Assembly: GCA_039931675.1 (NCBI GenBank)
Contig: JBDTRM010000147.1
Coordinates: forward strand, 1 to 64,000
Length of the DNA: 64,000 nucleotides
Source of the DNA: JAEUTH01 sp039931675
GTDB lineage: Bacteria > Bacteroidota > Bacteroidia > AKYH767-A > OLB10
Direction: 5' to 3'
Shown here: positions 16,540 through 26,238 of the stretch, piece after piece
How the letters are laid out: the number at the start of each line of letters is the position of its first letter
How positions within the stretch are numbered: the first letter of the stretch is position 1
The notes under the pieces: model-generated
Told to the model about the DNA's origin: nothing
Seen by the model: the letters and a program-made list of their open reading frames with translations, nothing else
Databases searched by the model: none
Made by a program: the position numbers and the translations under genes

Positions 16540-16991
16540 CAAAAGGAATAATTATAAGGTGGTTTCAAAAATTCATTTAGTTTGGGGAATAGTGGAAAGC
16601 GCCATCATTCCAATTTTCCAATTCTTTGAAACTTTATACCACTTTACGGAAGCTAACCATACCTACCTTGTATCTTATTAGCCTTTTTTGAAGCCACCTC
16701 AACATTTGGGTATCAAAGAATAAATTCTGCTCACTATAACATATTGTATTTTAATAAAACATTAAAGTTATACATTGAGTAGGTTATTCAAAAAACTAAA
16801 AATATATTCACCGTCATAAAATAAATTACATTTCTAAAAAAGTAATTGCCTTAACCGGCCAGACCTCCTGAAAAAGAATAAGGGATTACTTTTTAAAATT
16901 AGCTTACCATTCCATTACCTCGATTTTTATTTCCGACATTTTCTTATTATCCCATTCTTATTTTTAAACATTTTAAAAACCATTAAACTCA
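16540..16991. other. long intergenic region with a MITE-like inverted-repeat segment
   Basis: No gene is seen. The segment 16557-16699 is bounded by imperfect 15-bp inverted repeats (AGGTGGTTTCAAAAA on the left; reverse complement of AGGTGGCTTCAAAAA on the right). The remainder is AT-rich leader for the large gene at 16992. No good -7 element was found close to that start. Confidence 0.5.
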
Positions 16992-19900
16992 ATGAAAAAT
17001 TTCAAACTTAATTACGCATCGGTTATACTTTGCTGTATAACAGTATTAAACGTATTGCTTTATAATGAAGCAAAAGCACAAATTTGGTCTCAACTTGGGC
17101 CTGGGGCAGGCGGGCAGGAACGAGCTGTTTATGTTTATTCTCATTCCGGATTGCTCGATTTTTTTGTTGGCTCTGATGTGTCTGGCGTTTGGCGCGCATC
17201 GAATGTTGATCCACTTCTTATATCAGACCCGAATCAATATGTTTGGGTTTATATCAGCAATCATGAAATAACAAGATTTATCAATAAGTTTTTTAATCCC
17301 GCTATAACTTCTACCTTAACTACCGATGATTATTTGTTTACTGGATATAGGAACGGAATTGATAGAATTAACCTTACCATCCCCGCTAGTGCTATGATAC
17401 ACGTTTGGGATCAGGATAATGCATGGGTGAGTGATATGTATATGGGTGATGAACATGCAACAACTCATAACCATCTTTTATATTTCACAACCGGCACTAC
17501 TAGAGTTACTGATGAGCCTGGGAATAATAAAGACAATACCGTCATTCATGATTTCTATTTTGGATACATGAATCAAAATCAGGATGCAATAAATGCCGGA
17601 TTAGTTGGATATGATTTAGGCGGACTATCAGGCGATAAAAATGTTTATTGTATGAATGTAGATGATAATCAAACCTCAACGGACCCAATAGATGACAAAT
17701 TTTTAATAGGAACTGAAAATGGTCTTTATGACTTCTTATATACAGACTTTAGTTCATTAAGTGTTACTTCTAGCATACCAATACCAATTGGATCCGGCAG
17801 TTATAAGGCAACAAGCATAACACAAATAGGTATAACTGATCAATATCTTGTTACCATTTATGATTTAGGAATATTTACTTATGATGTAAGTGATGGTGAT
17901 TGGTTGAGGGATGCTAGCACTGCAGCAATTAACTTGGTAGTTGAATTATTTGCTCAGGATAAAGGTTTGGCCTATCAAGACGTAGCCGGAACTTCTACAA
18001 TACAACAATTCACTAAATTAATGCCAATACGATCACCGGCTACGGGCCTTCCTTTCGGCTGGTTACTGTTCAATGAAAAAAATCTAAATTCAACCCGAAC
18101 TTTATATTATGGAGCTTTTTATGCTCCTGATAATGGTAATGGAATTCCTACTACTTCATGGAAAGTTTTAGATACATGGGCAGGAAGTAATAGCTATGGA
18201 TGGAACAACTCACCTCCTGCCAGCAATATAAATGGAGCGTTGGTTCTAAGTGATAACAGGTTGCTGATTGGTAAAAACGGTAACATCCTAATTACACAAC
18301 AACCTTTAAATAGTTCCACACCTCTTGGCACTGATTGGCAACAGATTTATACTAACGAAGACCCCGCAAACAGTGGCTCATGTGATGATCTTTTTGAACA
18401 TAGAGGTTATGTAAATACTGCTCCCAAATGCGTTTTTGAAGACGAAGATAAAAGGATATGGATGGCACAAAGTGACCGTTTAATGTGGTATGCTGATGAT
18501 GGTGGGTTATTCTTTAAAGAAGTACCAAAAGATAATACCGGTGTTTCAAGTTGCATACACCTTAATACAACAGGAGCAGCTACGGGTACCTGCAGTACTT
18601 TACCATTGTCAGATTGTTTTTTCGTTACAAAGGACCCGAGCAATCCAAGTGTCCTATATGCAGGTGTAGGGGAAGGCAACGCAAGTAACCAAGGATTAGG
18701 ATTAATAATGAAACTTGATCCAGCAATAAGTTCAAATGAATGGAAACCAGTAGGAACCGGGGCCACAGGACTTTGTGGCGATCCTGTGAAATTATTGTTT
18801 TATCAAACAGATATGTACATGCTTTTTAACCAAGCTAGCGGTACGCAACAATTATTTCACTATAACACTGCAATGAGTAAATGGGATATCATTACATTAT
18901 TTACTGAGAGTATTAATGATGCTGTTATTGGTAATGATGGAAATCTCTTTGTGATTCGGGCTGGTTCAAATGCAAACGAAGGAGTCTATAGGTTTACAGG
19001 TTCTGGAATAGCGTGGGCCCAACAATGCAGCACTCTAACTGGCACACCTGAAAAGTGTACAAAACTTTGTATTTTACCATATAGTGGTGGATATAAGGTA
19101 ATTTGCGGCTTAAAGCCAACAACTGCGGCTACATATTCTGAAAGTTTAAAAGAAGTTTATAATTCTGCAAATGTTAATATTTGTTCAAACATTAATATTA
19201 CTAATTCAGCTTGTATTGGCGGTACTTTAGCTACAGATATTTTCAGCCATTTATACTTTGATAACCTTGATGCAAATGAAGATGGTGGGATTAATTTTAT
19301 TGAAGTTAACAATTTCAGGCATATCATTTATGTAAGCACTGTTCACGACTTGGTGGCTGGTACCAGTGCTGTCACATGTAGAATATACCGTTCAACCTAC
19401 GATCCCGCCAATGGGAACATTGAACCGTGTTGGACAGAAATAACCGGTAATATGCCCAATAAAGCAGTTAAGTTTATTAACACTACAGGCAATGATAAAA
19501 ACTCATGTGGAGAAGAAATTCATTGTTGCGTGCGTGGCTTAGGAGCATGGGATTGTAAAATCAATAACGGCTTTAATGCTTCATCTGGCACATTCAATTC
19601 ATTATACTACGATGTTCCTTCATCATTTAATGTTACCGGTATACTGAATTTGAATAACTGTGACTTGTCAATTGCCGCTGGAGTTTCTATTACTGTTGGC
19701 ACAGGTGCCACTCTTAATCTTAACGGTTGTCGCTTATTTGCATGTGGGGATATGTGGCAGGGTATTATTATTAATAATGGTGGCGCAGTTAACGTTACTA
19801 ATTCTAAAATTGATGATGCAATTGTAGCCATATCATCAGGTGGGGGTGCATTTACTTTACTTAATTCAACATTCGATAATAATCGTCAAGCTGTCTATGC

Positions 19901-22052
19901 TCATGACGCTGATTTCAGCGCATCTGAAATATCGGGTTGTTTTTTCGATTATACTAAATTACCAATGTTTGATGCAGGATTACCTGAATCAAATATATTC
20001 CTCAGTAATGCAACCAATTTGTTCATTGGCTATGACGCTTCAAATTTTGCACCTAATGTTTTTACGAAGGCTGTTAACGGCATATTTGCAAGAAATTCGG
20101 ATGTGCATGTTTGCAATTCACAATTTACAAATTTAGGCGCTGATTTTACAGATGAGAGTGGAGTAATTGTCAGGGGAGGCTGGGGTATTAATGCAAACAG
20201 CACCAGTGCTGTTCCTAATTTTTTAACCGTTGATCAATATACTAATGCCGCAAACACATGGCCATCATGTGAATTCAATAATTGTCGAACTGGCATTTCT
20301 GTTTTTGGCCAGTACGATGTCAACATTAAGCACAACTTTATGGATAATTGCTTTGTAGGCGTGAATTTTTCAAATAACAGGCAACGAACAGTCAACATAA
20401 TAGCTAACAGGTTTAATAATTTTGTAATCGGTTTAAATGAATATGATGACGATGCCACAATTACCATAAACAACAACCTATTTAATACCGATGCCGCTGG
20501 TATGCCTCTCGCCTACTTAGCTACATCTACATTCGGCTCACATGCTATAAATATGCGCCAGGTAATGAGTATTGGCAGCAGGATACAGATACACGGCAAT
20601 CGCATTAACAATACATTTTCTGGAATGACCTTGCTTGATCTGAAAGGTGTAAATACAGGCGATGTTAATATAGGTGGCACTAATACCGGCACTGCCGACC
20701 TTGATAACCACATCTGGTTTAAAGCGCCTAACGGCAGTAACAACAGGCAATATGGCATAAGGACTTACCAGTGTACCGGTAAAGGAGTTTTAATTGCCGA
20801 AAATAAAATTGAACGCGATGCTACACAACCAAGCCAGTTGGCGCAACAGGACTTGTATATTGGCATTTTTAATGAACGGGCCACCGACATTTTAGTACAT
20901 AACAATTACACTATTAATATGGGAACCGACCATGTTTACTACGGCAACTGTCTCGGCACTGATATACGTTGCAATAAAATGGAAAGCAGTTTCCAGGGTT
21001 TTAAATTTATAAGTGCTACCCTGACTACTGCAAGTAAATATGGAAGTGACATAGATGTAACAGACAATCATTGGGAAGGCGCCTATTTATCAAATACGAA
21101 TGAAAGAATAACAGGCGCATTTGCAGGTAATCCACTTGATTGGTACCATCGTAATAGTGTTGTACCCTCAAATAACTATTGCCCGTATTATCATTCATCC
21201 CCACTTGTATCGGTGACTCCAAAAACTGCAGCGAATCCCCAAACATCAAATTGCGAATTTTATTTTAATGGTGACGATAAAAGAGATGACATGTTACGCA
21301 TTGCAGGCGACAGTGTTCCATTTGATGAATTTCCTGATGAAAATGTTTACTACAATGATTTATCAGCTTATAGAAACTTGAAAGATGACAGCACCTTAAT
21401 GTATTCAGGATCTCCGGGCGATTTGTATTTACAGCAATGGTATGCTGCACAGCAAAACAGTAATATTGGTAAATATGCCGATGTAAATAGTTATATAGCG
21501 GCTAAGAATAAACAGGCTGCATTAATCGCCAATCTTTCAATCGTTGATACAACAATCATCCTGCAAAACCTGCGTACTGCCACCGACATTTACCTTAAAT
21601 ATTTTTTTAATGCCGACAGCATGCCTGTGTTAGATTCTGTTACATATGAAACACTTTTAGCCATAGCTTTGCAAAATGGCATAGAGGGTGGCGAAGGTGT
21701 TTATATGGCAAGGGCAATGTTAAATATTGATGTGGAAGATAACATATCCATTGCCCGATTTGCACACCCTGCTGCTACTATTAATAATAGTTCAAGAGAA
21801 CAGCAGCAATTTAAAATATTTCCCAATCCCTCTGATGCAACATTCACTTTGGAATATGAAATAGGAATTAATGATAAGGTATCAATTGTTATTCAAAATT
21901 GTTTAGGTCAAACAGTTGATCATATTAATCTTGATAATTCATCAACTTATCTTAACTTTAATCTTTCTGATTATGGCAGCGGAATGTATTTCTACAAATT
22001 ATTTAATAATTCTATTTTAATTAAAACAGGTAAGCTAATGCTTACGAAATAA
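16992..22052 (+). CDS. very large secreted surface protein with beta-propeller-like and beta-helix parts and T9SS sorting domain
   Basis: The 1686-residue protein has a signal peptide (about 1-30, ending AKAQ). The N-terminal half has repeated short sheets such as FFVGSDVSGVWRAS and LIGTENGLYDF, resembling BNR or propeller-type repeats. Residues about 880-1430 contain right-handed beta-helix repeats (for example ATLNLNGCRLFACGDMWQG, VNVTNSKIDDAIVAI, INNNLFNTD). The last 80 residues (FKIFPNPSDATFTLEYEIG ... LMLTK) are a T9SS type A sorting domain. It is exported to the cell surface; ligand or enzyme activity is not evident. Its sorting domain is the left end of the duplicated unit described at 21805-27829. 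A perfect terminator follows. Confidence 0.88.
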   Translation: MKNFKLNYASVILCCITVLNVLLYNEAKAQIWSQLGPGAGGQERAVYVYSHSGLLDFFVGSDVSGVWRASNVDPLLISDPNQYVWVYISNHEITRFINKFFNPAITSTLTTDDYLFTGYRNGIDRINLTIPASAMIHVWDQDNAWVSDMYMGDEHATTHNHLLYFTTGTTRVTDEPGNNKDNTVIHDFYFGYMNQNQDAINAGLVGYDLGGLSGDKNVYCMNVDDNQTSTDPIDDKFLIGTENGLYDFLYTDFSSLSVTSSIPIPIGSGSYKATSITQIGITDQYLVTIYDLGIFTYDVSDGDWLRDASTAAINLVVELFAQDKGLAYQDVAGTSTIQQFTKLMPIRSPATGLPFGWLLFNEKNLNSTRTLYYGAFYAPDNGNGIPTTSWKVLDTWAGSNSYGWNNSPPASNINGALVLSDNRLLIGKNGNILITQQPLNSSTPLGTDWQQIYTNEDPANSGSCDDLFEHRGYVNTAPKCVFEDEDKRIWMAQSDRLMWYADDGGLFFKEVPKDNTGVSSCIHLNTTGAATGTCSTLPLSDCFFVTKDPSNPSVLYAGVGEGNASNQGLGLIMKLDPAISSNEWKPVGTGATGLCGDPVKLLFYQTDMYMLFNQASGTQQLFHYNTAMSKWDIITLFTESINDAVIGNDGNLFVIRAGSNANEGVYRFTGSGIAWAQQCSTLTGTPEKCTKLCILPYSGGYKVICGLKPTTAATYSESLKEVYNSANVNICSNINITNSACIGGTLATDIFSHLYFDNLDANEDGGINFIEVNNFRHIIYVSTVHDLVAGTSAVTCRIYRSTYDPANGNIEPCWTEITGNMPNKAVKFINTTGNDKNSCGEEIHCCVRGLGAWDCKINNGFNASSGTFNSLYYDVPSSFNVTGILNLNNCDLSIAAGVSITVGTGATLNLNGCRLFACGDMWQGIIINNGGAVNVTNSKIDDAIVAISSGGGAFTLLNSTFDNNRQAVYAHDADFSASEISGCFFDYTKLPMFDAGLPESNIFLSNATNLFIGYDASNFAPNVFTKAVNGIFARNSDVHVCNSQFTNLGADFTDESGVIVRGGWGINANSTSAVPNFLTVDQYTNAANTWPSCEFNNCRTGISVFGQYDVNIKHNFMDNCFVGVNFSNNRQRTVNIIANRFNNFVIGLNEYDDDATITINNNLFNTDAAGMPLAYLATSTFGSHAINMRQVMSIGSRIQIHGNRINNTFSGMTLLDLKGVNTGDVNIGGTNTGTADLDNHIWFKAPNGSNNRQYGIRTYQCTGKGVLIAENKIERDATQPSQLAQQDLYIGIFNERATDILVHNNYTINMGTDHVYYGNCLGTDIRCNKMESSFQGFKFISATLTTASKYGSDIDVTDNHWEGAYLSNTNERITGAFAGNPLDWYHRNSVVPSNNYCPYYHSSPLVSVTPKTAANPQTSNCEFYFNGDDKRDDMLRIAGDSVPFDEFPDENVYYNDLSAYRNLKDDSTLMYSGSPGDLYLQQWYAAQQNSNIGKYADVNSYIAAKNKQAALIANLSIVDTTIILQNLRTATDIYLKYFFNADSMPVLDSVTYETLLAIALQNGIEGGEGVYMARAMLNIDVEDNISIARFAHPAATINNSSREQQQFKIFPNPSDATFTLEYEIGINDKVSIVIQNCLGQTVDHINLDNSSTYLNFNLSDYGSGMYFYKLFNNSILIKTGKLMLTK

Positions 22053-22057
22053 ATCTA

Positions 22058-22090
22058 TATTGAGGCAGCTTTTAGCTGCCTCAATATTTT
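22058..22090 (+). terminator. Rho-independent terminator after the 1686-residue protein gene
   Basis: A perfect 13-bp stem (TATTGAGGCAGCT / AGCTGCCTCAATA) with a TTT loop is followed by TTTT. It starts 5 bp past the stop codon at 22052. Confidence 0.85.
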
Positions 22091-22099
22091 CATTAATCA

Positions 22100-23614
22100 A
22101 TGAACCGTCAATTTCTATTTATTTTAATATTTCTATTTCCTTTTTCCTTGTGCGCTCAATTTATTTCCAATATTTGGGTCTTTGGTGACAGTGCCGGAAT
22201 AAACTTTAATAACGCACCCGCGCCTATAATCACCTCAATTGATTCAAGGGGCAGCAGTGCATCAATTTCTGATAGTTTGGGCAACTTACTATTTTATGTA
22301 TGCGATTCGCCCGATGCACTCAACGGAGGAATTGATAAACCTTCTAAAATATACAATAAGGACTTTCAGTTGATGATGTATGGAGATTCAATAATTGGCG
22401 ATGCCTGGTATAAGGAATATGTTATTCTAAACTTTCCTGACAGTGAGAATCTTTTTTATGAAATAACTGCTGGAGTTACCATCAATAGTGGTTTATATTA
22501 TTCAATCATTGACATGGATTTGGATAGTGGTCGCGGAGCAGTTGTGCAAAAAAACATTCAATTAAAAGATAGTGATTTTTGGTGTAATGACGGCCTTGCT
22601 GCAATAAAGCATGGCAACGGGAGAGACTGGTGGTTGATAGCGCGTAACTGGCAGTTTTATACTGATACTTTTTATTTATATCTTGTGACACCTACAGGAA
22701 TTAACTTAGACCATATACAGAAAGCAGGTGATATAGTGCAATCAGGCTTCTTCAGAATAGAACCTTCAAAGGATGGAAGTAAGATTGCTTGCCTTACTAA
22801 TAAGGGATTAATGAGTGTTTATGATTTTAACAGATGCAACGGTTATCTATCTAATCAAATAAGTATTCAACACGAAACAACGGATCCAAACTTTTTCCCA
22901 TGGTATTGGGATTGTGAAATATCTCCCAACAATAGATTTTTATATGTGAGTAAGCCCGCTGTAGATAATATGAGCAGTACGTACTTGTTGCAATTCGATT
23001 TGCTTGCAAGCAATGTGGCTGCATCAAGAGATACTATTTATTCTGCGCCTTTACCAGTTGTTGGTGGTTTAATTGAATTGGCACCTGATAATAAGATGTA
23101 TTGGAGTTGCGCATACAACCCACCATTTACTTTTATGTACCCATATCCGGATAGTGTGTATAATAATATCAATATGAACCTGAGTGTTATTAATGAGCCT
23201 GATAGCTTGGGTACTGCATGTAGTTTTCAGCCATTTTCTTTTAATCTTGGTGGCAAGCGCACCTATTATGGTTTACCCAACAACCCTGATTATGATATGA
23301 AGCCGCTTTATGGTAGTGTGTGTGATAGTTTGAGTGCTGGTATAAATGATTTACAACCCATAACATGCAAGCTCTTTGTTTCTTATGTAAGCCCCTGGCA
23401 AAAAGCATTTATAAATGCACAGAACCTAAAAGGCACAACCTATACGCTTACTGTTATTGATATAGCAGGCAAATTGGTTTTTAAAGAAAAAGGCAGGCTG
23501 CGCCCGCCTTATTTTACAAGGGATTTAGATTGTGGTGCATTTGCAAATGGTATGTACATTGTAACACTTACAACGAATAAGGAAAAGGTTGCTCAAAAGT
23601 TTATCAAAAACTAA
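22100..23614 (+). CDS. secreted T9SS protein, copy A of a duplicated pair
   Basis: The 504-residue protein has a signal peptide (about 1-19, ending LCAQ), then the opening found in many Bacteroidota surface proteins (NIWVFGDSAGINFNNAPAP). It continues with repeated beta blades suggesting a seven-bladed-propeller-like domain (DSRGSSASISDSLGNLLFYV, WWLIARNWQ, IAPDNKMYWSCAYN-type), and ends with an approximately 75-residue T9SS sorting domain (LFVSYVSPWQKAF ... VAQKFIKN). Its paralogue at 26318-27829 is collinear over its whole length. Blocks of near-identical DNA (e.g. around 23260-23335 and 27470-27545) alternate with diverged ones. Role at the surface unknown. Confidence 0.85.
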   Translation: MNRQFLFILIFLFPFSLCAQFISNIWVFGDSAGINFNNAPAPIITSIDSRGSSASISDSLGNLLFYVCDSPDALNGGIDKPSKIYNKDFQLMMYGDSIIGDAWYKEYVILNFPDSENLFYEITAGVTINSGLYYSIIDMDLDSGRGAVVQKNIQLKDSDFWCNDGLAAIKHGNGRDWWLIARNWQFYTDTFYLYLVTPTGINLDHIQKAGDIVQSGFFRIEPSKDGSKIACLTNKGLMSVYDFNRCNGYLSNQISIQHETTDPNFFPWYWDCEISPNNRFLYVSKPAVDNMSSTYLLQFDLLASNVAASRDTIYSAPLPVVGGLIELAPDNKMYWSCAYNPPFTFMYPYPDSVYNNINMNLSVINEPDSLGTACSFQPFSFNLGGKRTYYGLPNNPDYDMKPLYGSVCDSLSAGINDLQPITCKLFVSYVSPWQKAFINAQNLKGTTYTLTVIDIAGKLVFKEKGRLRPPYFTRDLDCGAFANGMYIVTLTTNKEKVAQKFIKN

Positions 23615-23652
23615 AGGCACCTGAGCAATTTAAAATATTTCCCAATCCCTCT

Positions 23653-23660
23653 GATGCAAC
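23653..23660. repeat. left 8-bp target-site duplication of the IS66 element
   Basis: GATGCAAC immediately left of the IS end GTATAC is repeated at the right end (26016-26023). An 8-bp duplication is typical of IS66. The uninterrupted paralogous sequence at 21835-21842 has the single GATGCAAC, confirming the join. Confidence 0.93.
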
Positions 23661-23728
23661 GTATACGCCCGACCAATCCATCTTGATTTGATTTTACATA
23701 GTGTGTTAGTTTGCAGTAAAAATAATGT

Positions 23729-24043
23729 ATGGAAACTAATAAGCAGCATAGCACCAAAGCAGAACGTCAGGCGCACATAGATGCATGGCATCAATCGGGA
23801 CTGAGTCAACAAACCTATTGCAAACAAGTTGGAGTTAACTATTACACGTTTAACAGTTGGATCACCAAGCAAAAGTTCAAACCAACAGAGCCAAACAAGT
23901 TTTTGAAGTTAGAAATAGCAGATGCTGCTGAGCCGGTTCCAGCAAAAACATTTGCCACATTAATTTTTTCAAACAGGATCACCATGCAATTACACACGGA
24001 AGTAAGCGCAACATTTTTAAAACAACTTCTGACATGCAAATAG
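23729..24043 (+). CDS. tnpA: IS66 accessory protein TnpA (helix-turn-helix)
   Basis: The 104-residue protein has a Lys-rich helix-turn-helix (HIDAWHQSGLSQQTYCKQVG, about 15-34, followed by VNYYTFNSWITKQK), the usual N-terminal module of the first IS66 protein. It probably binds the IS ends. Its stop codon overlaps the tnpB start by 10 nt, which suggests translational coupling. Confidence 0.9.
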   Translation: METNKQHSTKAERQAHIDAWHQSGLSQQTYCKQVGVNYYTFNSWITKQKFKPTEPNKFLKLEIADAAEPVPAKTFATLIFSNRITMQLHTEVSATFLKQLLTCK

Positions 24044-24402
24044 TTTTTCCTTCATCGTGCCGTTATTATCTGCATTCAGGCGCGGTTGATATGCGTAAAG
24101 GGTTTGACAGTCTGTGCGGAGTGGTGCAAGAGCAATTTAAGATGACGGCATTAAGCGCAGATGTTTTTATATTCATTAACCAGCATCGTAACCGTATAAA
24201 GTTGTTGCAGTGGCAGGGCGATGGATTTGCTATTTTTCATAAGCGACTGGAACGGGGCACGTATGAAATTCCAAAACAAAACAGCGCTTCAAATTCGATC
24301 ACGCTCACCCCGCATCAGCTGCAATTTATTTTAGACGGCATTGCTTTATCAAGCATCCGTAAACGCAAGCGATATGAGCAGCTGATTGTTGATAAAAGCT
24401 AA
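24034..24402 (+). CDS. tnpB: IS66 accessory protein TnpB (IS66 Orf2-like)
   Basis: The 122-residue protein matches IS66 Orf2: VDMRKGFDSLCGVVQEQF, VFIFINQHRNRIKLLQWQGDGF and a C-terminal LTPHQLQFILDGI. The family is required for IS66 movement in some elements, but its biochemical role is not established. The ATG at 24034 overlaps the tnpA stop. Confidence 0.93.
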   Translation: MQIVFPSSCRYYLHSGAVDMRKGFDSLCGVVQEQFKMTALSADVFIFINQHRNRIKLLQWQGDGFAIFHKRLERGTYEIPKQNSASNSITLTPHQLQFILDGIALSSIRKRKRYEQLIVDKS

Positions 24403-24455
24403 TAAAATCAATACTCTTAGCCACTTTTGTTTTGTATGTTTGTGTCGTGATATTC

Positions 24456-25961
24456 ATGCAGCAACAACTCACTTACGAAGAACTTTTACAGCAAAATATT
24501 TTGCAGGCTGAAGTGATAAAATCACAAGCTGAAAAAATAAATAAACTCGAAGAGCTGGAAGGCAAATATTTTCTGCTTCAACAGCAATTTGCACAAATGC
24601 AGCGCATGATATTCGGCAGCAAGAGTGAACGTTTTGTACCTGTAGCAAATCCATCACAGGCCACACTTGAATTTAATATTGAACCTGCCGCTACCCTTGA
24701 ACTAAAGCAAGAGCAGGTAAGTGCGCATACCCGCACAACGGTTGAAAAGAAAACAAATCATAAAGGCCGATTGAAATTACCGGCACATTTGGAACGTGTA
24801 GAGCACAAGTTAGACCCCACAGAAGATGTGACGGCATTAAAATGTATAGGCGAAGAAATTACCGAAGAACTGGAATACACACCCGGCAAATTTTTTGTAA
24901 ACAAATATATACGCAAAAAATATGCAAAGCCCGGTGGCGAAGGCATCATCACAGCAGCATTGCCCACACGCCCGATAGACAAAGGCATTCCGGGTCCGGG
25001 ATTGCTTTCGCAAATCGTCATTGATAAATATGTAGATCACTTGCCACTGCACCGGCAGGTGCAACGTTTTAAACGCGAAGACATTCACATCCCTGCATCT
25101 ACCATTACCGATTGGGTAAAATACACAGGCAATTTACTGGCACCCCTTTATGAGGTGTTGAAACAACAGGTACTGAAATCAGATTATATCATGGCAGATG
25201 AATCGCCTATCAAAGTACTGGATAGCGAAAAAGAAAACGGCACCTGTCAGGGATATTATTGGGTATATCGGTCACCGGTAAAAAACCTGGTGCTGTTTGA
25301 TTACCGCCCCGGGCGTGGCAGAGAAGGCCCCAAAGAAATATTAAAAGACTTCAGCGGTCATTTACAAACCGATGGTTACCCGGTTTATGAAATGTTTGAA
25401 AAACAACCCGGCATCACGCTGCTCAGTTGCATGGCACATGCACGCAGGTATTTTGAACAAGCTCTGGATAATGATAAAGCCCGCGCTGAATTTGCATTGC
25501 AACAAATACAATTACTCTATGAAGCAGAACGCACAGCTCGCACTAATAATTACACACCTGCACAGCGGCTTGAATTGCGTAAGAGCGAAAGTATGTCCGT
25601 ACTCGAAAGTATAAAGCAGTGGTTAGGGGAAAATGTTACGCTGGTATTACCGCAAAGTGCAATTGGAAAAGCCATCACTTATTCACTGGCACGATGGGAG
25701 AAGCTATGCGTATATGTAACTGATGGAAAATTAGAAATTGACAATAACTGGGTAGAGAACAACATCAGACCCATAGCATTAGGCCGCAAAAATTATCTAT
25801 TTGCCGGCTCGCACGATGCTGCGCAGCGTGCTGCAATTATTTATTCGCTTTTGATCACCTGCAAAATTAAAAACGTAAATCCTTTCACCTGGCTTAAACA
25901 AACCCTCTCCATCATCCCCGATACCAAAGCAACAAATCTGATTGAACTGCTTCCACGGTAA
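24456..25961 (+). CDS. tnpC: IS66 transposase TnpC
   Basis: The 501-residue DDE transposase has an N-terminal coiled coil/leucine-rich region (LTYEELLQQNILQAEVI), a Cys-containing central region, and the catalytic acidic residues in YIMADESPIKV, LQTDGYPVYE and EIDNNWVENNIRP. The IS66 C-terminal tail (NPFTWLKQTLSIIP) is present, so the gene looks complete. The frame runs upstream to a TTG at 24432, but the ATG at 24456 is the probable start. It catalyses cut-and-paste or copy transposition of this element. Confidence 0.95.
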   Translation: MQQQLTYEELLQQNILQAEVIKSQAEKINKLEELEGKYFLLQQQFAQMQRMIFGSKSERFVPVANPSQATLEFNIEPAATLELKQEQVSAHTRTTVEKKTNHKGRLKLPAHLERVEHKLDPTEDVTALKCIGEEITEELEYTPGKFFVNKYIRKKYAKPGGEGIITAALPTRPIDKGIPGPGLLSQIVIDKYVDHLPLHRQVQRFKREDIHIPASTITDWVKYTGNLLAPLYEVLKQQVLKSDYIMADESPIKVLDSEKENGTCQGYYWVYRSPVKNLVLFDYRPGRGREGPKEILKDFSGHLQTDGYPVYEMFEKQPGITLLSCMAHARRYFEQALDNDKARAEFALQQIQLLYEAERTARTNNYTPAQRLELRKSESMSVLESIKQWLGENVTLVLPQSAIGKAITYSLARWEKLCVYVTDGKLEIDNNWVENNIRPIALGRKNYLFAGSHDAAQRAAIIYSLLITCKIKNVNPFTWLKQTLSIIPDTKATNLIELLPR

Positions 25962-26015
25962 TTTTTTACCTTTCTCGAAATTTTAAATAGGGACATGGGT
26001 TGGTCGAATGCTTAC

Positions 26016-26023
26016 GATGCAAC
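26016..26023. repeat. right 8-bp target-site duplication of the IS66 element
   Basis: GATGCAAC directly follows the right IS end (CTTAC at 26011-26015) and repeats the 8 bp at 23653-23660. Confidence 0.93.
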
Positions 26024-26238
26024 ATTTACTTTAGAATATGAAATAGGAATTAATGATAACCTATCAATGGTTGTTCAAAATTGCTTAGGTAAAACAATTG
26101 CCCAGTTTAATCTTAATAAGTCATCAAATCATTTCAGCTTTAATCTCTCTGATTATGGAAGCGGAATTTATTTCTATAAATTATTTAATAATTCCTCTTT
26201 AATTCAAACTGGTAAGCTCGTGCTCACAAAGTAAATTT

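Larger units (their letters stand above)
21805..23614 (+). repeat. copy A of a ~1.8-kb tandem duplication
   Basis: This segment contains the sorting-domain end of the 1686-residue gene, the hairpin terminator and the whole gene 22100-23614. Copy B, starting at 23624 with the same words (AGCAATTTAAAATATTTCCC), repeats the same order up to 27829. Without the IS66 element the two copies are 1.81 and 1.84 kb long. The proteins are diverged, so the duplication is not recent. Confidence 0.85.
23661..26015 (+). mobile_element. complete IS66-family insertion sequence (2355 bp)
   Basis: The ends are imperfect inverted repeats starting GTA (left GTATACGCCCGACCAATCC; right end reverse complement GTAAGCATTCGACCAACCC; 15 of the first 21 positions match). 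They are flanked by the 8-bp duplication GATGCAAC. Inside are the three IS66 genes tnpA, tnpB and tnpC on the plus strand, all apparently intact. It lies in the duplicated sorting-domain remnant. The three ORFs look intact and the target duplication is perfect, so the insertion is probably recent. Confidence 0.95.
23617..26234 (+). pseudogene. detached T9SS sorting domain (duplicate), split by IS66
   Basis: The left piece, 23617-23660, encodes APEQFKIFPNPSDAT in one frame. The right piece, 26024-26234, encodes the rest up to a stop after LVLTK. Together they are the sorting domain of the 1686-residue protein, without any effector domain in front. The left edge is the duplication join right behind the stop of the preceding gene (23614). 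The IS66 element at 23661-26015 interrupts it. An ORF from an ATG at 25995 inside the IS right end (79 codons) joins IS DNA to this remnant; it has no signal peptide, so a functional product is unlikely. Confidence 0.85.

Noticed and set aside
25995..26234. Independent 79-residue protein gene
   Set aside because: The ORF begins in the IS66 right end and reads into the detached sorting domain; it has no signal peptide or effector and is best described as pseudogene/IS fusion.
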